DNA from: Gillisia sp. Hel1_33_143
Lineage (GTDB): Bacteria > Bacteroidota > Bacteroidia > Flavobacteriales > Flavobacteriaceae
DNA: 64,000 nucleotides
Assembly (NCBI RefSeq): GCF_900104765.1
Contig: NZ_LT629737.1
Span: forward strand, 2,604,001-2,668,000
Direction of reading: 5' to 3'
In this document: in pieces, positions 16,773-25,316 of the stretch
Layout: each line of letters starts with the position of its first letter
Position numbering within the stretch: the first letter of the stretch is position 1
Notes under the pieces: model-generated
Told to the model about the DNA's origin: nothing
Seen by the model: the letters and a program-made list of their open reading frames with translations, nothing else
Databases searched by the model: none
Translations under genes and position numbers: made by a program

Positions 16773-17787
16773 TTCTCAAAAACTCTTTATAAACATCTTC
16801 ATTTTCTGTTAAAATCTGCAAATACATTTGACCACTACTGGTTTTACCTGAGCGTAATGTTTTTCTGAAATGTGGAACGTCTGTCTTTAGGTACAGATCA
16901 ATTGCATCAGATACTTTGACCCTAGTGGACATTCTTTTTTTAATGTGTTTTTTTGAAATATCAAATGCTTTATCAAAACCTAAACTGGATGGTAAAGATC
17001 TAATTTTAGCAACCAAGGGATCAATTTTTAAATTTTCATCTTCAGGTTCATAATTTGAGAAAAGAGTTTCTATAAAATCTTCTATTTCAAATATATCCTT
17101 CCTGCGATAGTAGCCAACGAAGCTGTTTCTGAGGATACGATAATCAGCTGGATGTTTCTTTTTAATTCCGCTAAAAACTCGAGTATCAAAAAAATCCATA
17201 GATTTTTCTGTATTAAAAGCATCTGTATGTTTAGCTTCAAGCTCTAAAAATTCTCTCCACCAATATTTAGATAAGTTAGCATCCAAGACATCGACTTCAT
17301 CTGCAACAATTCCATCTTTCAAATGTATCAACGCTGCTTTAAAAATTTTTTTATCCCAAGGCAATCCACTACGAATCGTAAGAGAATTTTCATCAAGAAA
17401 TTCATTATGATCGGCCTTACAAATAATAATATTTTCCTTTCCATCTATTTCAATATATGCTTGGAACAAACTGCCCTTTAAAATATCTACTTTTAATTTC
17501 TTATTGTCAAGCTGTTGTTGGGCATCTTTTTCTTTATTTAAGAGGCGCTGGGCAGCCAAATTAATTGATTTTTTCCGGTTGTTATCTGTAACGATATCAT
17601 CTAGAACATTTCTTACCTCTGATTTTGAACTAGAAAATATATACTGTCTTTTTCTGGGACTATCCGTTATTTCCTTAAATAGTTTGTCTGTATATTCCTT
17701 TAAGGAGTCGCTATGTGTAATGTTAATATCTCTTATTGAAGAGTCTCTATGATTTATATGGTTAAGGGAAGCATATTTTATAGTCAT
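16759..17787 (-). CDS. Unknown soluble protein, first gene of a two-gene cassette
   Basis: A charged 342-residue cytoplasmic protein without signal or membrane segments. The N-terminus (YASLNHINHRDSSIRDINI) and overall plan, an N-terminal alpha/beta domain, a central segment KENIIICKADHNEFLDE and a helical C-terminal half, recall the nucleoid-associated NdpA/NA37 family only distantly. I do not consider that a firm assignment. The ATG at 17787 is followed by the 14-base overlapping membrane-protein gene. A 10-bp dyad lies about 95 bases upstream. Base composition is markedly more AT-rich than the neighbouring mobilization genes. Possible roles are DNA binding or sensing in a defence pair. Confidence 0.75.
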   Translation of the reverse strand: MTIKYASLNHINHRDSSIRDINITHSDSLKEYTDKLFKEITDSPRKRQYIFSSSKSEVRNVLDDIVTDNNRKKSINLAAQRLLNKEKDAQQQLDNKKLKVDILKGSLFQAYIEIDGKENIIICKADHNEFLDENSLTIRSGLPWDKKIFKAALIHLKDGIVADEVDVLDANLSKYWWREFLELEAKHTDAFNTEKSMDFFDTRVFSGIKKKHPADYRILRNSFVGYYRRKDIFEIEDFIETLFSNYEPEDENLKIDPLVAKIRSLPSSLGFDKAFDISKKHIKKRMSTRVKVSDAIDLYLKTDVPHFRKTLRSGKTSSGQMYLQILTENEDVYKEFLRNEDE

Positions 17788-18124
17788 AAATAAAAAATTT
17801 TGTTAAAGATATTAATATTACGGAAAATCAATTCTTTTCTTCAAAATTATCTTGATAATTACAAATAGGCATTCACTTTTATCAATGGTATTTTACGAGT
17901 TTACCATTGATTATAAGCAAACTTTACCACTTATATTTTTATATAGATTTAAAACCATAAACGAAAATTTACATTTGCTTAGTAAGCTTCCTATTTTAAG
18001 GATATAAAATGACTTAACACAGAAAATTATGGCTCAATAAAAAACCAAAATCAGCAAGGGATTAGACTGGAAAAAATAAGAGTGCCGACTGGATTAGAAC
18101 CTAAAAGGTGTTTTCCGAAATGAA
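17788..18124. other. AT-rich noncoding region between cassette and integrase
   Basis: I see no gene in these 337 bases. They contain a perfect dyad at 17881-17911 and, on the minus strand just after the integrase stop, the tRNA-3'-end-like sequence GGTTCTAATCCAGTCGGCAC (about 18084-18104). The latter resembles a tRNA T-arm and acceptor end and could be an old attachment site remnant. Confidence 0.4.
17881..17911. repeat. Perfect 10-bp inverted repeat upstream of the two-gene cassette
   Basis: ATCAATGGTA (17881-17890) and TACCATTGAT (17902-17911) flank an 11-base spacer. It lies about 95 bases upstream of the cassette start on the minus strand. It may be an operator for a repressor or a hairpin; no T run follows. 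Confidence 0.5.
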
Positions 18125-19378
18125 TTATTGATAATGCACCCTAGTTTCAGCTTTGTCCTTGGTGTTTAATTTACCGCGTAACGAACGCATATCCGAAGAT
18201 ACTTTCTGCTCGATGACCCGGGCATAGATTTGCGTTGTGGAAAGCTTGGTATGACCCAGTAGTTTTGAAACGGTCTCAATGGGCACACCATTGGAAAGCG
18301 TAACGGTAGTGGCAAACGTATGTCGGGCTGCGTGGAACGTGAGCTTTTTATTGATTTTTAGGATTGCCGCTATTTCCTTCAAATATTTATTGATCTTTTG
18401 ATTGGAAAAAACCGGTAGCAGTTTTTCTTGCTTGCCTTTAGGTTCTTGATCATATTTTTTCAGGATAGCAAGCGCTTTATCCAAAAGAGGAATTTTTACC
18501 GCTTCATCATTCTTTTCCCTTTTTGTGAATATCCAGTAATCCCCATCGATTCCACGTACAATATGATCATCGCAGAGCAATTTCACATCGATATAGGATA
18601 GTCCCGTATAACAGGCAAAAACAAAAACATCCCTCGTTTTTTGGTGCATCCCTTTTAAAAGCTGACCAGATTCCAAAACTTCAAGTTCCGATTGTGATAA
18701 AAATGCCCGTTGGTGTTTTGTGAACTTAAGTGAGAACCTGACAAAAGGGTCTTTCTCGACCCATTCCAACCGAAGGGCAAGGTTCATCATCTTTTTCAAA
18801 CGTTCCAAATGTTTCATAACCCCGTTGTTCTTTAAGGGCTGGGAACGGTTTATGGATTTTCCGGTGCGTAGGAACTGTTCAAAGTCAATGATGAATTTGT
18901 ACGACAGCTGTTTCAGAAAAACGTCATTGGTCTTTAGTTTGCGCTTCAAATACCGTTTAATATAGCGTTCCGTTGTGAAATAATTTTTCAACGTGCCGGG
19001 CTTGAGTACTGAAACCATATTCTTATTATGGTAGGTAACCAGTTGAAGCAGCGTTTTGTGCTGTTCATCTTCCCCGAGATAACGGGCTTTGATAGCTTGG
19101 GCGGTAACGTATTTGGATTCGCCCAGAAGCTGTTTGTGGCATTCCAATAAATCGGAATAGACCTGGTCTAAATAGACATTGAGGGCTTTCCCCTCAGAAG
19201 TTCTCGAATTTACCCTCTTGGAACGGGTATCCCAATAGGTAACCGATGTGGATCGTTTTAAACTGATCTCGGCACGTTTCCCATCTACCGTAATACGGCC
19301 ATAAATGGGTGCCAAATCATCTTTTTTCTTGGCCATACTCAGCCAAAAATGAATACTAAAAGTCTTTGAAGTCTGCAT
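18125..19378 (-). CDS. Tyrosine recombinase (IntDOT-like integrase)
   Basis: A 417-residue tyrosine recombinase with the three-part Bacteroidota integrase layout: arm-binding N-terminus, SAM-like core-binding domain and catalytic domain. Visible catalytic parts are HAARHTFATT (His-x-x-Arg), LGHTKLSTTQIYARV (His and nucleophile Tyr). The usual first arginine is replaced in CYTGLSYIDV, where Ser follows TGL, as described for IntDOT. ATG 19378 (MQTSKTFSIHFWLS) is chosen because the upstream extension lacks homology. It reads away from the tRNA-Pro 3' end 227 bases upstream, the expected attachment target. Confidence 0.92.
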   Translation of the reverse strand: MQTSKTFSIHFWLSMAKKKDDLAPIYGRITVDGKRAEISLKRSTSVTYWDTRSKRVNSRTSEGKALNVYLDQVYSDLLECHKQLLGESKYVTAQAIKARYLGEDEQHKTLLQLVTYHNKNMVSVLKPGTLKNYFTTERYIKRYLKRKLKTNDVFLKQLSYKFIIDFEQFLRTGKSINRSQPLKNNGVMKHLERLKKMMNLALRLEWVEKDPFVRFSLKFTKHQRAFLSQSELEVLESGQLLKGMHQKTRDVFVFACYTGLSYIDVKLLCDDHIVRGIDGDYWIFTKREKNDEAVKIPLLDKALAILKKYDQEPKGKQEKLLPVFSNQKINKYLKEIAAILKINKKLTFHAARHTFATTVTLSNGVPIETVSKLLGHTKLSTTQIYARVIEQKVSSDMRSLRGKLNTKDKAETRVHYQ

Positions 19379-19605
19379 AAACTCTCGCTTTAAGTGAATA
19401 ATCGATTTGTTTACGAAAGTCAAATCGCTGCGAAAGTCAAATCTATTGAATTACCAATGTAGTGAAAATTCTGGTAACAATTTAGGTAACCGAATAGGTA
19501 ATCTTTGAATTGATATTAAAGCCAATCTTATGATTTCAAGAAAAATGAAAATCCTTGATTTTCATAAGATTAGCTATATTTTGATGTCTATTGACACCGT
19601 AATTG

Positions 19606-19680
19606 TCGGGGTGGCAGGATTCGAACCTGCGGCCTCCTGCTCCCAAAGCAGGCGCGATAACCGGGCTACGCTACACCCCG
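19606..19680 (-). tRNA. tRNA-Pro (TGG)
   Basis: On the minus strand a 75-base cloverleaf begins CGGGGTGTAGCG and ends CACCCCGA, with anticodon loop CTTTGGG-A (anticodon TGG) and T-arm GGTTCGAATCC. CCA is not encoded. Its 3' end faces the integrase, so it is the probable integration target. Confidence 0.96.
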
Positions 19681-19708
19681 AATAATTCGGTTAGAATTAA
19701 ACGTTTTG

Positions 19709-19793
19709 CGGAGAGTATGAGATTCGAACTCATGCGACAATTGCTCGTCGACAGTTTAGCAAACTGCTCCATTAACCACTCTGGCAACTCTCC
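19709..19793 (-). tRNA. tRNA-Ser (GCT)
   Basis: On the minus strand an 85-base class II tRNA begins GGAGAGTTGCC and ends CTCTCCG, with anticodon loop TTTGCTAAA (anticodon GCT), a long variable arm (GTCGACGAGCAATTGTCGC) and T-arm GAGTTCGAATCTC. It lies 28 bases from tRNA-Pro and is probably co-transcribed. Confidence 0.96.
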
Positions 19794-19930
19794 ATTAAAA
19801 TAAGAACGATTGCAATTATTTTGCGGTTGCAAATGTAGCTTTTACCTTCATACCATGCAAACCTTTTTAAACATTTTTGAAGTAAATTCTAAACCTTTTT
19901 TATAAAGCCTTTGACATCAGAATTTTAACT

Positions 19931-21178
19931 TTAATTTTTTTTTAAGTCTTTTTCTTCCATTTCTATGAGATGGACAATATTTTTAATGATCCTGGAATGT
20001 TTTTTTACAAAGGGATTAGTTTCATCCCAAACATAACCTGCAAGAACAGCACAAATTTGCTCTTTAATATCTGTTCTAGGAGATGGATGAAAAATGATCT
20101 TTTGCAAATTTCCTGTATACCATTCTTTTACATAACTCGAAAATACATCTACTCCTTTCTTAATATAAGATGAGTACTCGTCATCCCAATTTACCTGTTC
20201 TCCCGATAGTTCTTTTGTAACCAATTTAGAAGCCAATAAACCAGATTCTGTAGCAAATGAAACTCCTGAAGAGAAAACAGGATCTAAAAATTCTGCACTA
20301 TTTCCGGTTAATACATATCCTGGTCCATGAAGTTGGGTGACATTTTTTGATATATTTTCTACTTGAATAGGATCAAAGAGAAATGCATGCTCTTTAAATC
20401 GTCCTGAGTAGAATTTTAATTCTTTAAGCATTTTACGGAATTTTTCCTCATTGTTACCTTCAAATTTCTCAAACCACTCGTTTGGACCAACAAACCCTAA
20501 GCTAGAATTTCCATTGGAAAAAGGAAAATACCAAAACCAAACCTTAGTCTCTAGAACCTCAAAGGTTATTAATTCTCCTTCTTTTCCTTGTGGTCTATCA
20601 TGTTCTTTGATATGAGTAAAAATAGAAGAGTGAGAGGCTATTTGAGGTGGCGCTTCAAGTTTTAACTGTTTTGCCAGCACTCGTCCAAATCCACTAGAAT
20701 CTATTATAAATCTGGCCTGAATTTCGGAAATTGTATCATTCTGATCTTTGATGGTAGTAACAGAGAATTCTTCTTTAAATTCTACATTAATAACTTCGGA
20801 TTCAAATAAAATATCAACCCCTTTATTAATAACTTCTTGAGCTAGAGCATTATCAAAATCGGCTCTTGGTACTTGCCAGGTCCAATCCCATCCTTTACCG
20901 TGTTTCTTTGAGAAATCAAATTCCCCTACTAAATTGTCTTTAATAAATCGAGCTCCAAATTTCTTCTGAAATCCAACTTTTTTAAGCGCTTCCAGCAATC
21001 CGGCTTCTTCAAAATTATCCATACATCGAGGAATCAAACTCTCGCCAATGCTAAATCGTGGAAATTTAGATTTTTCCACTACTTTAATTTTAAATCCTTG
21101 ATTATGAAGATAGGAGGCAGAGACCATTCCGGATGGCCCGGCGCCAATTATAAGGATATCTGTAATTTCCCTTTTCAT
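19931..21178 (-). CDS. FAD-dependent monooxygenase of the tryptophan-halogenase-like family
   Basis: A 415-residue flavoprotein with the FAD-binding IIGAGPSGMVSASYL at the N-terminus, GESLIPRCMDNFEEAGL, the halogenase-like GWDWTWQVPR and FLDPVFSSGVSFA near residue 305. It stands alone on the minus strand, divergent from the pigment operon and separated by 87 bases. Flexirubin clusters commonly carry such a flavoenzyme; it probably hydroxylates (or halogenates) the aromatic head group. The family is secure. Hydroxylation versus halogenation cannot be decided here. Confidence 0.85.
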   Translation of the reverse strand: MKREITDILIIGAGPSGMVSASYLHNQGFKIKVVEKSKFPRFSIGESLIPRCMDNFEEAGLLEALKKVGFQKKFGARFIKDNLVGEFDFSKKHGKGWDWTWQVPRADFDNALAQEVINKGVDILFESEVINVEFKEEFSVTTIKDQNDTISEIQARFIIDSSGFGRVLAKQLKLEAPPQIASHSSIFTHIKEHDRPQGKEGELITFEVLETKVWFWYFPFSNGNSSLGFVGPNEWFEKFEGNNEEKFRKMLKELKFYSGRFKEHAFLFDPIQVENISKNVTQLHGPGYVLTGNSAEFLDPVFSSGVSFATESGLLASKLVTKELSGEQVNWDDEYSSYIKKGVDVFSSYVKEWYTGNLQKIIFHPSPRTDIKEQICAVLAGYVWDETNPFVKKHSRIIKNIVHLIEMEEKDLKKN

Positions 21179-21205
21179 TACATTTTAATTGCGCTGTAAA
21201 TATAG

Positions 21206-21213
21206 TACATTTG
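21206..21213 (+). promoter_or_regulatory. Probable -7 element of the aryl-polyene operon promoter
   Basis: TACATTTG matches the Bacteroidota -7 consensus TAnnTTTG and lies 53 bases ahead of the ammonia-lyase start in the divergent intergenic region. The expected -33 element is not clear. On the other strand TATATTTA is a weaker candidate for the divergent flavoenzyme gene. Confidence 0.45.
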
Positions 21214-21265
21214 TTAAGAGTTTTAACAACTCGGCACTACCATCATAACCCCAGATTTTGAGAAT

Positions 21266-22798
21266 ATGCTTCATATTAAAGATGCCCTAGATTTCGAAGA
21301 TTTCTTTCAAGTTCTACTTCATGATCAAAAAATTGAATTAGATACAACCTTGCTAAAAAGGGTTTCGGAAAGCTTCGATTTTTTGAAAGAATTTTCAGAA
21401 AATAAAATTATCTATGGTGTTAATACAGGCTTTGGGCCTATGGCTCAATATAAGATCAAAGAGAAAGATCGTGTAAAACTTCAATTCAACTTGATAAGAA
21501 GTCATGCCTCGGGAATGGGCAAGCCAATGGAGCCCATGTATGTAAAAGCATTAATGCTCGCCAGATTAAATACCTTGGCCTTGGGTAAATCTGGTGTGCA
21601 TTCTTCGGTAATTGAAACTATGACCAGTTTGATCAATAAAAATATAACGCCTGTTATCTATGAACATGGAGGAGTAGGTGCTTCTGGTGATCTGGTTCAA
21701 TTAGCACATCTTGCATTGGTGTTAATTGGAGAAGGAGAAGTTTTTTTTGAGGGTGAACGAAGAAAAACAAAGGAAGTTTTTAATTCAGAAAATATAGATC
21801 CAATAAAAATTGAGTTGAGAGAAGGACTTGGATTAATGAACGGAACTTCTGCAATGACAGGTATTGGAATTGTTAATGTGATCTACGCAAAAAGATTATT
21901 AGATTGGTCGATCTTCTGTTCTTCAGCGATCAATGAGATCGTGCAAGCTTATGATGATCATTTGTCGGAAGAATTGAATAATGCAAAGTTACATGTAGGG
22001 CAACAGAAAATAGCTAGAAAAATGAGAAGTCATTTATCTGATAGTCAACTTACCAGAGATAGGAACGAGCATTTGTATAGTGGCAATCATTCTGAAAAAG
22101 AATATTTTAAAGAAAAAGTGCAAGAATATTATAGTTTACGATGTGTGCCACAGGTTTTAGGGCCTGTTTATGATACTATTGAAAATGTAAAAAAGATCTT
22201 ACTGGAAGAAGTAAATTCGGCTAATGATAATCCAATTATAGACGTTAAAAGTAAACAGGTATATCATGGCGGGAATTTTCATGGTGATTATGTTTCGCTT
22301 GAAATGGACAAGTTAAAATTGGTAGTTACTAAACTGAGTATTTTAGCAGAACGTCAGCTAAATTATCTGTTAAACAATAAGTTGAATAATATTCTTCCTC
22401 CATTTGTAAATCTTGGAGTGCTTGGGTTAAATTTTGGGATGCAGGGAGCTCAATTTAGTGCAGTTTCTACCACGGCAGAAAACCAAATGCTATCTAATTC
22501 TATGTATGTGCACAGTATTCCAAATAATAACGATAATCAAGATATCGTAAGCATGGGAACTAATGCTGCTAATATTACTAAAACAGTGATAGAAAATTCC
22601 TTTCAGGTGATCTCTGTAGAACTGGTAACAATAATGCAAGCATTGAAATATTTAGATTTTAATGATAAGCTATCCAGTAAAACCTTGGAAAAAGTTAAGA
22701 TATTTGAAAATATAATTCCTGAAATAAAAGAAGATCTATCGCTTTCAGAAACTTTAGAGCAAGTGAAGGTCTACCTTCAAAATAATGATGCTTATTAA
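21266..22798 (+). CDS. Tyrosine ammonia-lyase (aromatic amino acid lyase)
   Basis: Member of the HAL/PAL/TAL family, 510 residues. The MIO cofactor is formed from Ala139-Ser140-Gly141 in GGVGASGDLVQLAHLAL. The N-terminal YGVNTGFGPMAQ, the selectivity segment LQFNLIRSHASGMGKP, and NSANDNPIIDV, YVHSIPNNNDNQDIVSMG agree closely with my memory of the characterised F. johnsoniae tyrosine ammonia-lyase. It would convert tyrosine to 4-coumarate, the starter of the aryl polyene chain. First gene of a long operon. Tyrosine specificity is inferred from similarity and context. Confidence 0.9.
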   Translation: MLHIKDALDFEDFFQVLLHDQKIELDTTLLKRVSESFDFLKEFSENKIIYGVNTGFGPMAQYKIKEKDRVKLQFNLIRSHASGMGKPMEPMYVKALMLARLNTLALGKSGVHSSVIETMTSLINKNITPVIYEHGGVGASGDLVQLAHLALVLIGEGEVFFEGERRKTKEVFNSENIDPIKIELREGLGLMNGTSAMTGIGIVNVIYAKRLLDWSIFCSSAINEIVQAYDDHLSEELNNAKLHVGQQKIARKMRSHLSDSQLTRDRNEHLYSGNHSEKEYFKEKVQEYYSLRCVPQVLGPVYDTIENVKKILLEEVNSANDNPIIDVKSKQVYHGGNFHGDYVSLEMDKLKLVVTKLSILAERQLNYLLNNKLNNILPPFVNLGVLGLNFGMQGAQFSAVSTTAENQMLSNSMYVHSIPNNNDNQDIVSMGTNAANITKTVIENSFQVISVELVTIMQALKYLDFNDKLSSKTLEKVKIFENIIPEIKEDLSLSETLEQVKVYLQNNDAY

Positions 22799-22815
22799 TT
22801 TAAGGAACTTTTAAA

Positions 22816-23553
22816 ATGAACAATAAGTATGCATTAATAACAGGAGGTTCCAGAGGAATTGGAAAAGCAATCGCTATTAAACTGGCTTCAGAATTACATT
22901 ATAATATTCTGCTTAATTATGCGGCTAATGATGTTGCAGCGAAAGAAACTCAGGTTTTGGTAGAAGCTGAGAATGTTTCATGCACTTTATTAAAGTTTGA
23001 TGTAGCTAATACAGAACAAACTTCTCAAATTTTAAAAGAATGGATGGAAGAGCATTCTGAAGCTAAAGTGGAAGTAATAGTAAATAATGCAGGAATTACC
23101 AGAGATGGATTATTTATGTGGATGAAACCAGATGATTGGAATTCTGTAATAAATACTAGTCTGCAAGGCTTTTATAATGTTACTCAACCTTTATTGAAGG
23201 ACATGCTTACCTCCAGATTTGGTAGAATAATCAATATAGTTTCCCTTTCGGGAGTTAAGGGAAATGCAGGGCAAGTAAATTATTCTGCAGCTAAGGGAGC
23301 CGTAATTGCTGCAACCAAAGCATTGGCACAAGAAATAGGTAAAAGGAATGTGACCGTAAATGCTGTAGCTCCGGGTTTCATAAAGTCTGATCTTACTGCA
23401 GATTTTGATGAAAAGGAACTAAAGAAACAAATCCCTTTAAATAGATTTGGAGAGGCAGAAGAAGTTGCAGAACTCGTGGCTTTTCTAGCTTCTAAAAAAG
23501 CATCTTATATTACCGGGGAAGTTATTAATATTAATGGAGGTTTATATTCATAA
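22816..23553 (+). CDS. 3-oxoacyl-ACP reductase (FabG-like)
   Basis: A 245-residue classical short-chain dehydrogenase. The NADPH-binding TGGSRGIGKAIA is at residues 9-20, NNAG at about 93-96, the catalytic Ser in VSLSGVKG, YSAAK at about 156-160, and a C-terminal YITGEVININGGLYS typical of FabG. It reduces the beta-keto group after each condensation step of polyene assembly. It begins 17 bases after the ammonia-lyase and ends 2 bases before the acyltransferase gene. Confidence 0.9.
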   Translation: MNNKYALITGGSRGIGKAIAIKLASELHYNILLNYAANDVAAKETQVLVEAENVSCTLLKFDVANTEQTSQILKEWMEEHSEAKVEVIVNNAGITRDGLFMWMKPDDWNSVINTSLQGFYNVTQPLLKDMLTSRFGRIINIVSLSGVKGNAGQVNYSAAKGAVIAATKALAQEIGKRNVTVNAVAPGFIKSDLTADFDEKELKKQIPLNRFGEAEEVAELVAFLASKKASYITGEVININGGLYS

Positions 23554-23555
23554 AA

Positions 23556-24434
23556 ATGTCAGAATGGAAAGGCCAATCCAGAGGAACCGTTCTTGGTTTT
23601 AAGATTTATGTTCTTATCATTAAGACCTTTGGCTTATTGGTGGCTTATTTTGTACTTCTCTTTGTTGCGGCTTATTTTATCATATTTTCTTACACTTCAA
23701 CAAAAAGTACCTATTATCTTTTCAGAAAAAGACTAGGTTATTCAGTATTAAATTCAGCATTTCAGGTGTATAGAAGTTATTTTACATTTGGGAGAATTCA
23801 GTTAGATAGAATAGCAATTGCGGTAGGTTTAAAGAAGAAATTCACTTTTGAGTTTGACGGTATTCATTATATCAAAGAAATGCTTTCAGAAAATAGAGGA
23901 GGAATTTTACTTACGGCTCATATTGGAAATTTTAATCTGGCAAAACATTTTTTTGATGAGAAGAATAATCCAGCGGTGGTGAATTTGGTGATGACAGATC
24001 TGGAACATCGTGAGATTAAAAATTATTTGGAATCTGTTACCGGAAAATCCATGATAAAAAGCATTGTTCTGCAAGATGATCTTTCTCATATTTTTAAAAT
24101 GAATGAAGCGCTGAAAAATAATGAATTGCTCGTTTTTGCAGCCGATAGATATTTACCAAATGCAAAAACATATTCGGAGGAATTTTTAGGAAAAGAAGTT
24201 CAATTTCCACAAGGACCATTTAAATTAGCCATCAGAAATAAAATTCCGGTCTTGTTTGTGCATATTATGAGAGAGCAAAATTTTCATTATCATTTCTATG
24301 CAAGACCCTATATTGCTAAAGAGCACAGCACAAAAGAATTATTAAAAGCGTATCTTGGAAACCTTGAAACCATGGTGAAGCAATATCCTCATCAATGGTA
24401 TAATTATTATGATTATTGGAAGGATTTCAAATAA
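23556..24434 (+). CDS. LpxL/HtrB-like acyltransferase of the pigment cluster
   Basis: A 292-residue protein with a membrane anchor (about residues 18-50) and a lauroyl-acyltransferase-like domain: GGILLTAHIGNFNLAKHFF, LVFAADRYLPNAKTY and FPQGPFKLAIRNKIPVLFV. In LpxL the catalytic pattern is His-x4-Glu/Asp. Here the sixth position is Asn (HIGNFN), an unusual replacement. In aryl-polyene clusters related acyltransferases attach the polyene to a lipid. Position: 2 bases after fabG and 11 before the hotdog gene. The family is likely; catalytic competence is uncertain. Confidence 0.75.
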   Translation: MSEWKGQSRGTVLGFKIYVLIIKTFGLLVAYFVLLFVAAYFIIFSYTSTKSTYYLFRKRLGYSVLNSAFQVYRSYFTFGRIQLDRIAIAVGLKKKFTFEFDGIHYIKEMLSENRGGILLTAHIGNFNLAKHFFDEKNNPAVVNLVMTDLEHREIKNYLESVTGKSMIKSIVLQDDLSHIFKMNEALKNNELLVFAADRYLPNAKTYSEEFLGKEVQFPQGPFKLAIRNKIPVLFVHIMREQNFHYHFYARPYIAKEHSTKELLKAYLGNLETMVKQYPHQWYNYYDYWKDFK

Positions 24435-24445
24435 AACCTATTTTC

Positions 24446-24895
24446 ATGGCAGAAAATTTACTGAAAGAGCCTATAAAATCTCTAGATAGAATTTTACAAT
24501 TAATTCCGCAGAAACCTCCATTTGTAATGGTAGATGCGTTGTATGATTACACTAAACTTACCGGCACTTCCGGCTTTGATATTTTAGAAGATAATATTCT
24601 TGTAGAAGATGGAGTATTTTCTGAACCTGGACTTATAGAGCACATGGCGCAAAGCATGTCTTTACATAGAGGGTATCAAGGATTTTTAGAAGGTTTAGAT
24701 AAGCCAAGAACAGGGTTTATTGGTGCTATTAAAACTGTTGAGATCTTAGAGCTACCTAAGGCCGGCACGCATCTTACTACATATGTAGAAATACTTCATG
24801 AGATCATGAATGTAACTTCGGTATCTGCTATTACTAAGAATGAAGAAGGAAAAGTTATTGCAACTTCTGAAATGAAAACAGTTACTGTAGATTAA
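24446..24895 (+). CDS. Hotdog-fold dehydratase-like protein (FabZ/ApeI-P type)
   Basis: ATG 24446 (MAENLLKEPIK) gives 149 residues; the upstream frame would overlap the acyltransferase gene. The sequence follows FabZ-type hotdog proteins: LIPQKPPFVMVDALYDY, then GLIEHMAQSMSLHRGY with the catalytic-type glutamate. FabZ has His in the first motif (PHRYPFL); here it is Gln, so the classic His-Glu pair is incomplete. It probably takes part in dehydration of the growing polyene, perhaps with the second hotdog protein at 31038. Confidence 0.72.
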   Translation: MAENLLKEPIKSLDRILQLIPQKPPFVMVDALYDYTKLTGTSGFDILEDNILVEDGVFSEPGLIEHMAQSMSLHRGYQGFLEGLDKPRTGFIGAIKTVEILELPKAGTHLTTYVEILHEIMNVTSVSAITKNEEGKVIATSEMKTVTVD

Positions 24896-24896
24896 G

Positions 24897-25316
24897 ATGC
24901 AAAAGCAGTTACTCACATCTCGATTAGAAAGAAGAGTTCAGTTCTACGAATGCGATCCTTTACAGATTGTATGGCATGGAAATTATCTTAAATATTTTGA
25001 AGAGGGTAGGGAGGCGTTTTGCAGAAAGCACGGTTTATCTTATTTAGATGCAAAGAGTAATGGCTTTGCAACGCCTATTGTAAAATCTATATGCGAACAT
25101 AAATTGCCTTTGCAATATGGCGATGTTTTTACCATTGAAACTACTTTTCAGCCTTGTGATGCCGCAAAAATGCATTTTACCTATAAGCTAATTTTAGAAA
25201 ATAAGGTTATTTGTATAGGGGAGACAGTTCAAGTATTTTTAGGAGAAAACAGAGAATTAATATTGACCAATCCTCCATTTTTCTTAGATTGGAAGAAGAA
25301 TATGGAATTTGAATAA
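24897..25316 (+). CDS. Acyl-CoA/ACP thioesterase (4HBT)
   Basis: A 139-residue 4-hydroxybenzoyl-CoA-type thioesterase. The active-site segment FYECDPLQIVWHGNYLKYFEE holds the conserved Asp and the GNYLKYFE helix of the YbgC/4HBT family. It starts one base after the previous stop and its own stop directly abuts the ketosynthase start. Likely role: release or editing of acyl chains on the cluster's carrier protein, as with the thioesterases of other aryl-polyene clusters. Confidence 0.85.
   Translation: MQKQLLTSRLERRVQFYECDPLQIVWHGNYLKYFEEGREAFCRKHGLSYLDAKSNGFATPIVKSICEHKLPLQYGDVFTIETTFQPCDAAKMHFTYKLILENKVICIGETVQVFLGENRELILTNPPFFLDWKKNMEFE

Noticed and set aside
16759-17787. Firm assignment of the 342-residue protein as NdpA/NA37
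   Set aside because: Only the N-terminal start and the general plan are similar; the C-terminal NdpA motifs are not visible.
19603-19803. 66-residue plus-strand frame over the tRNA genes
   Set aside because: It is a translation of tRNA-Pro and tRNA-Ser antisense sequence, a common false protein.
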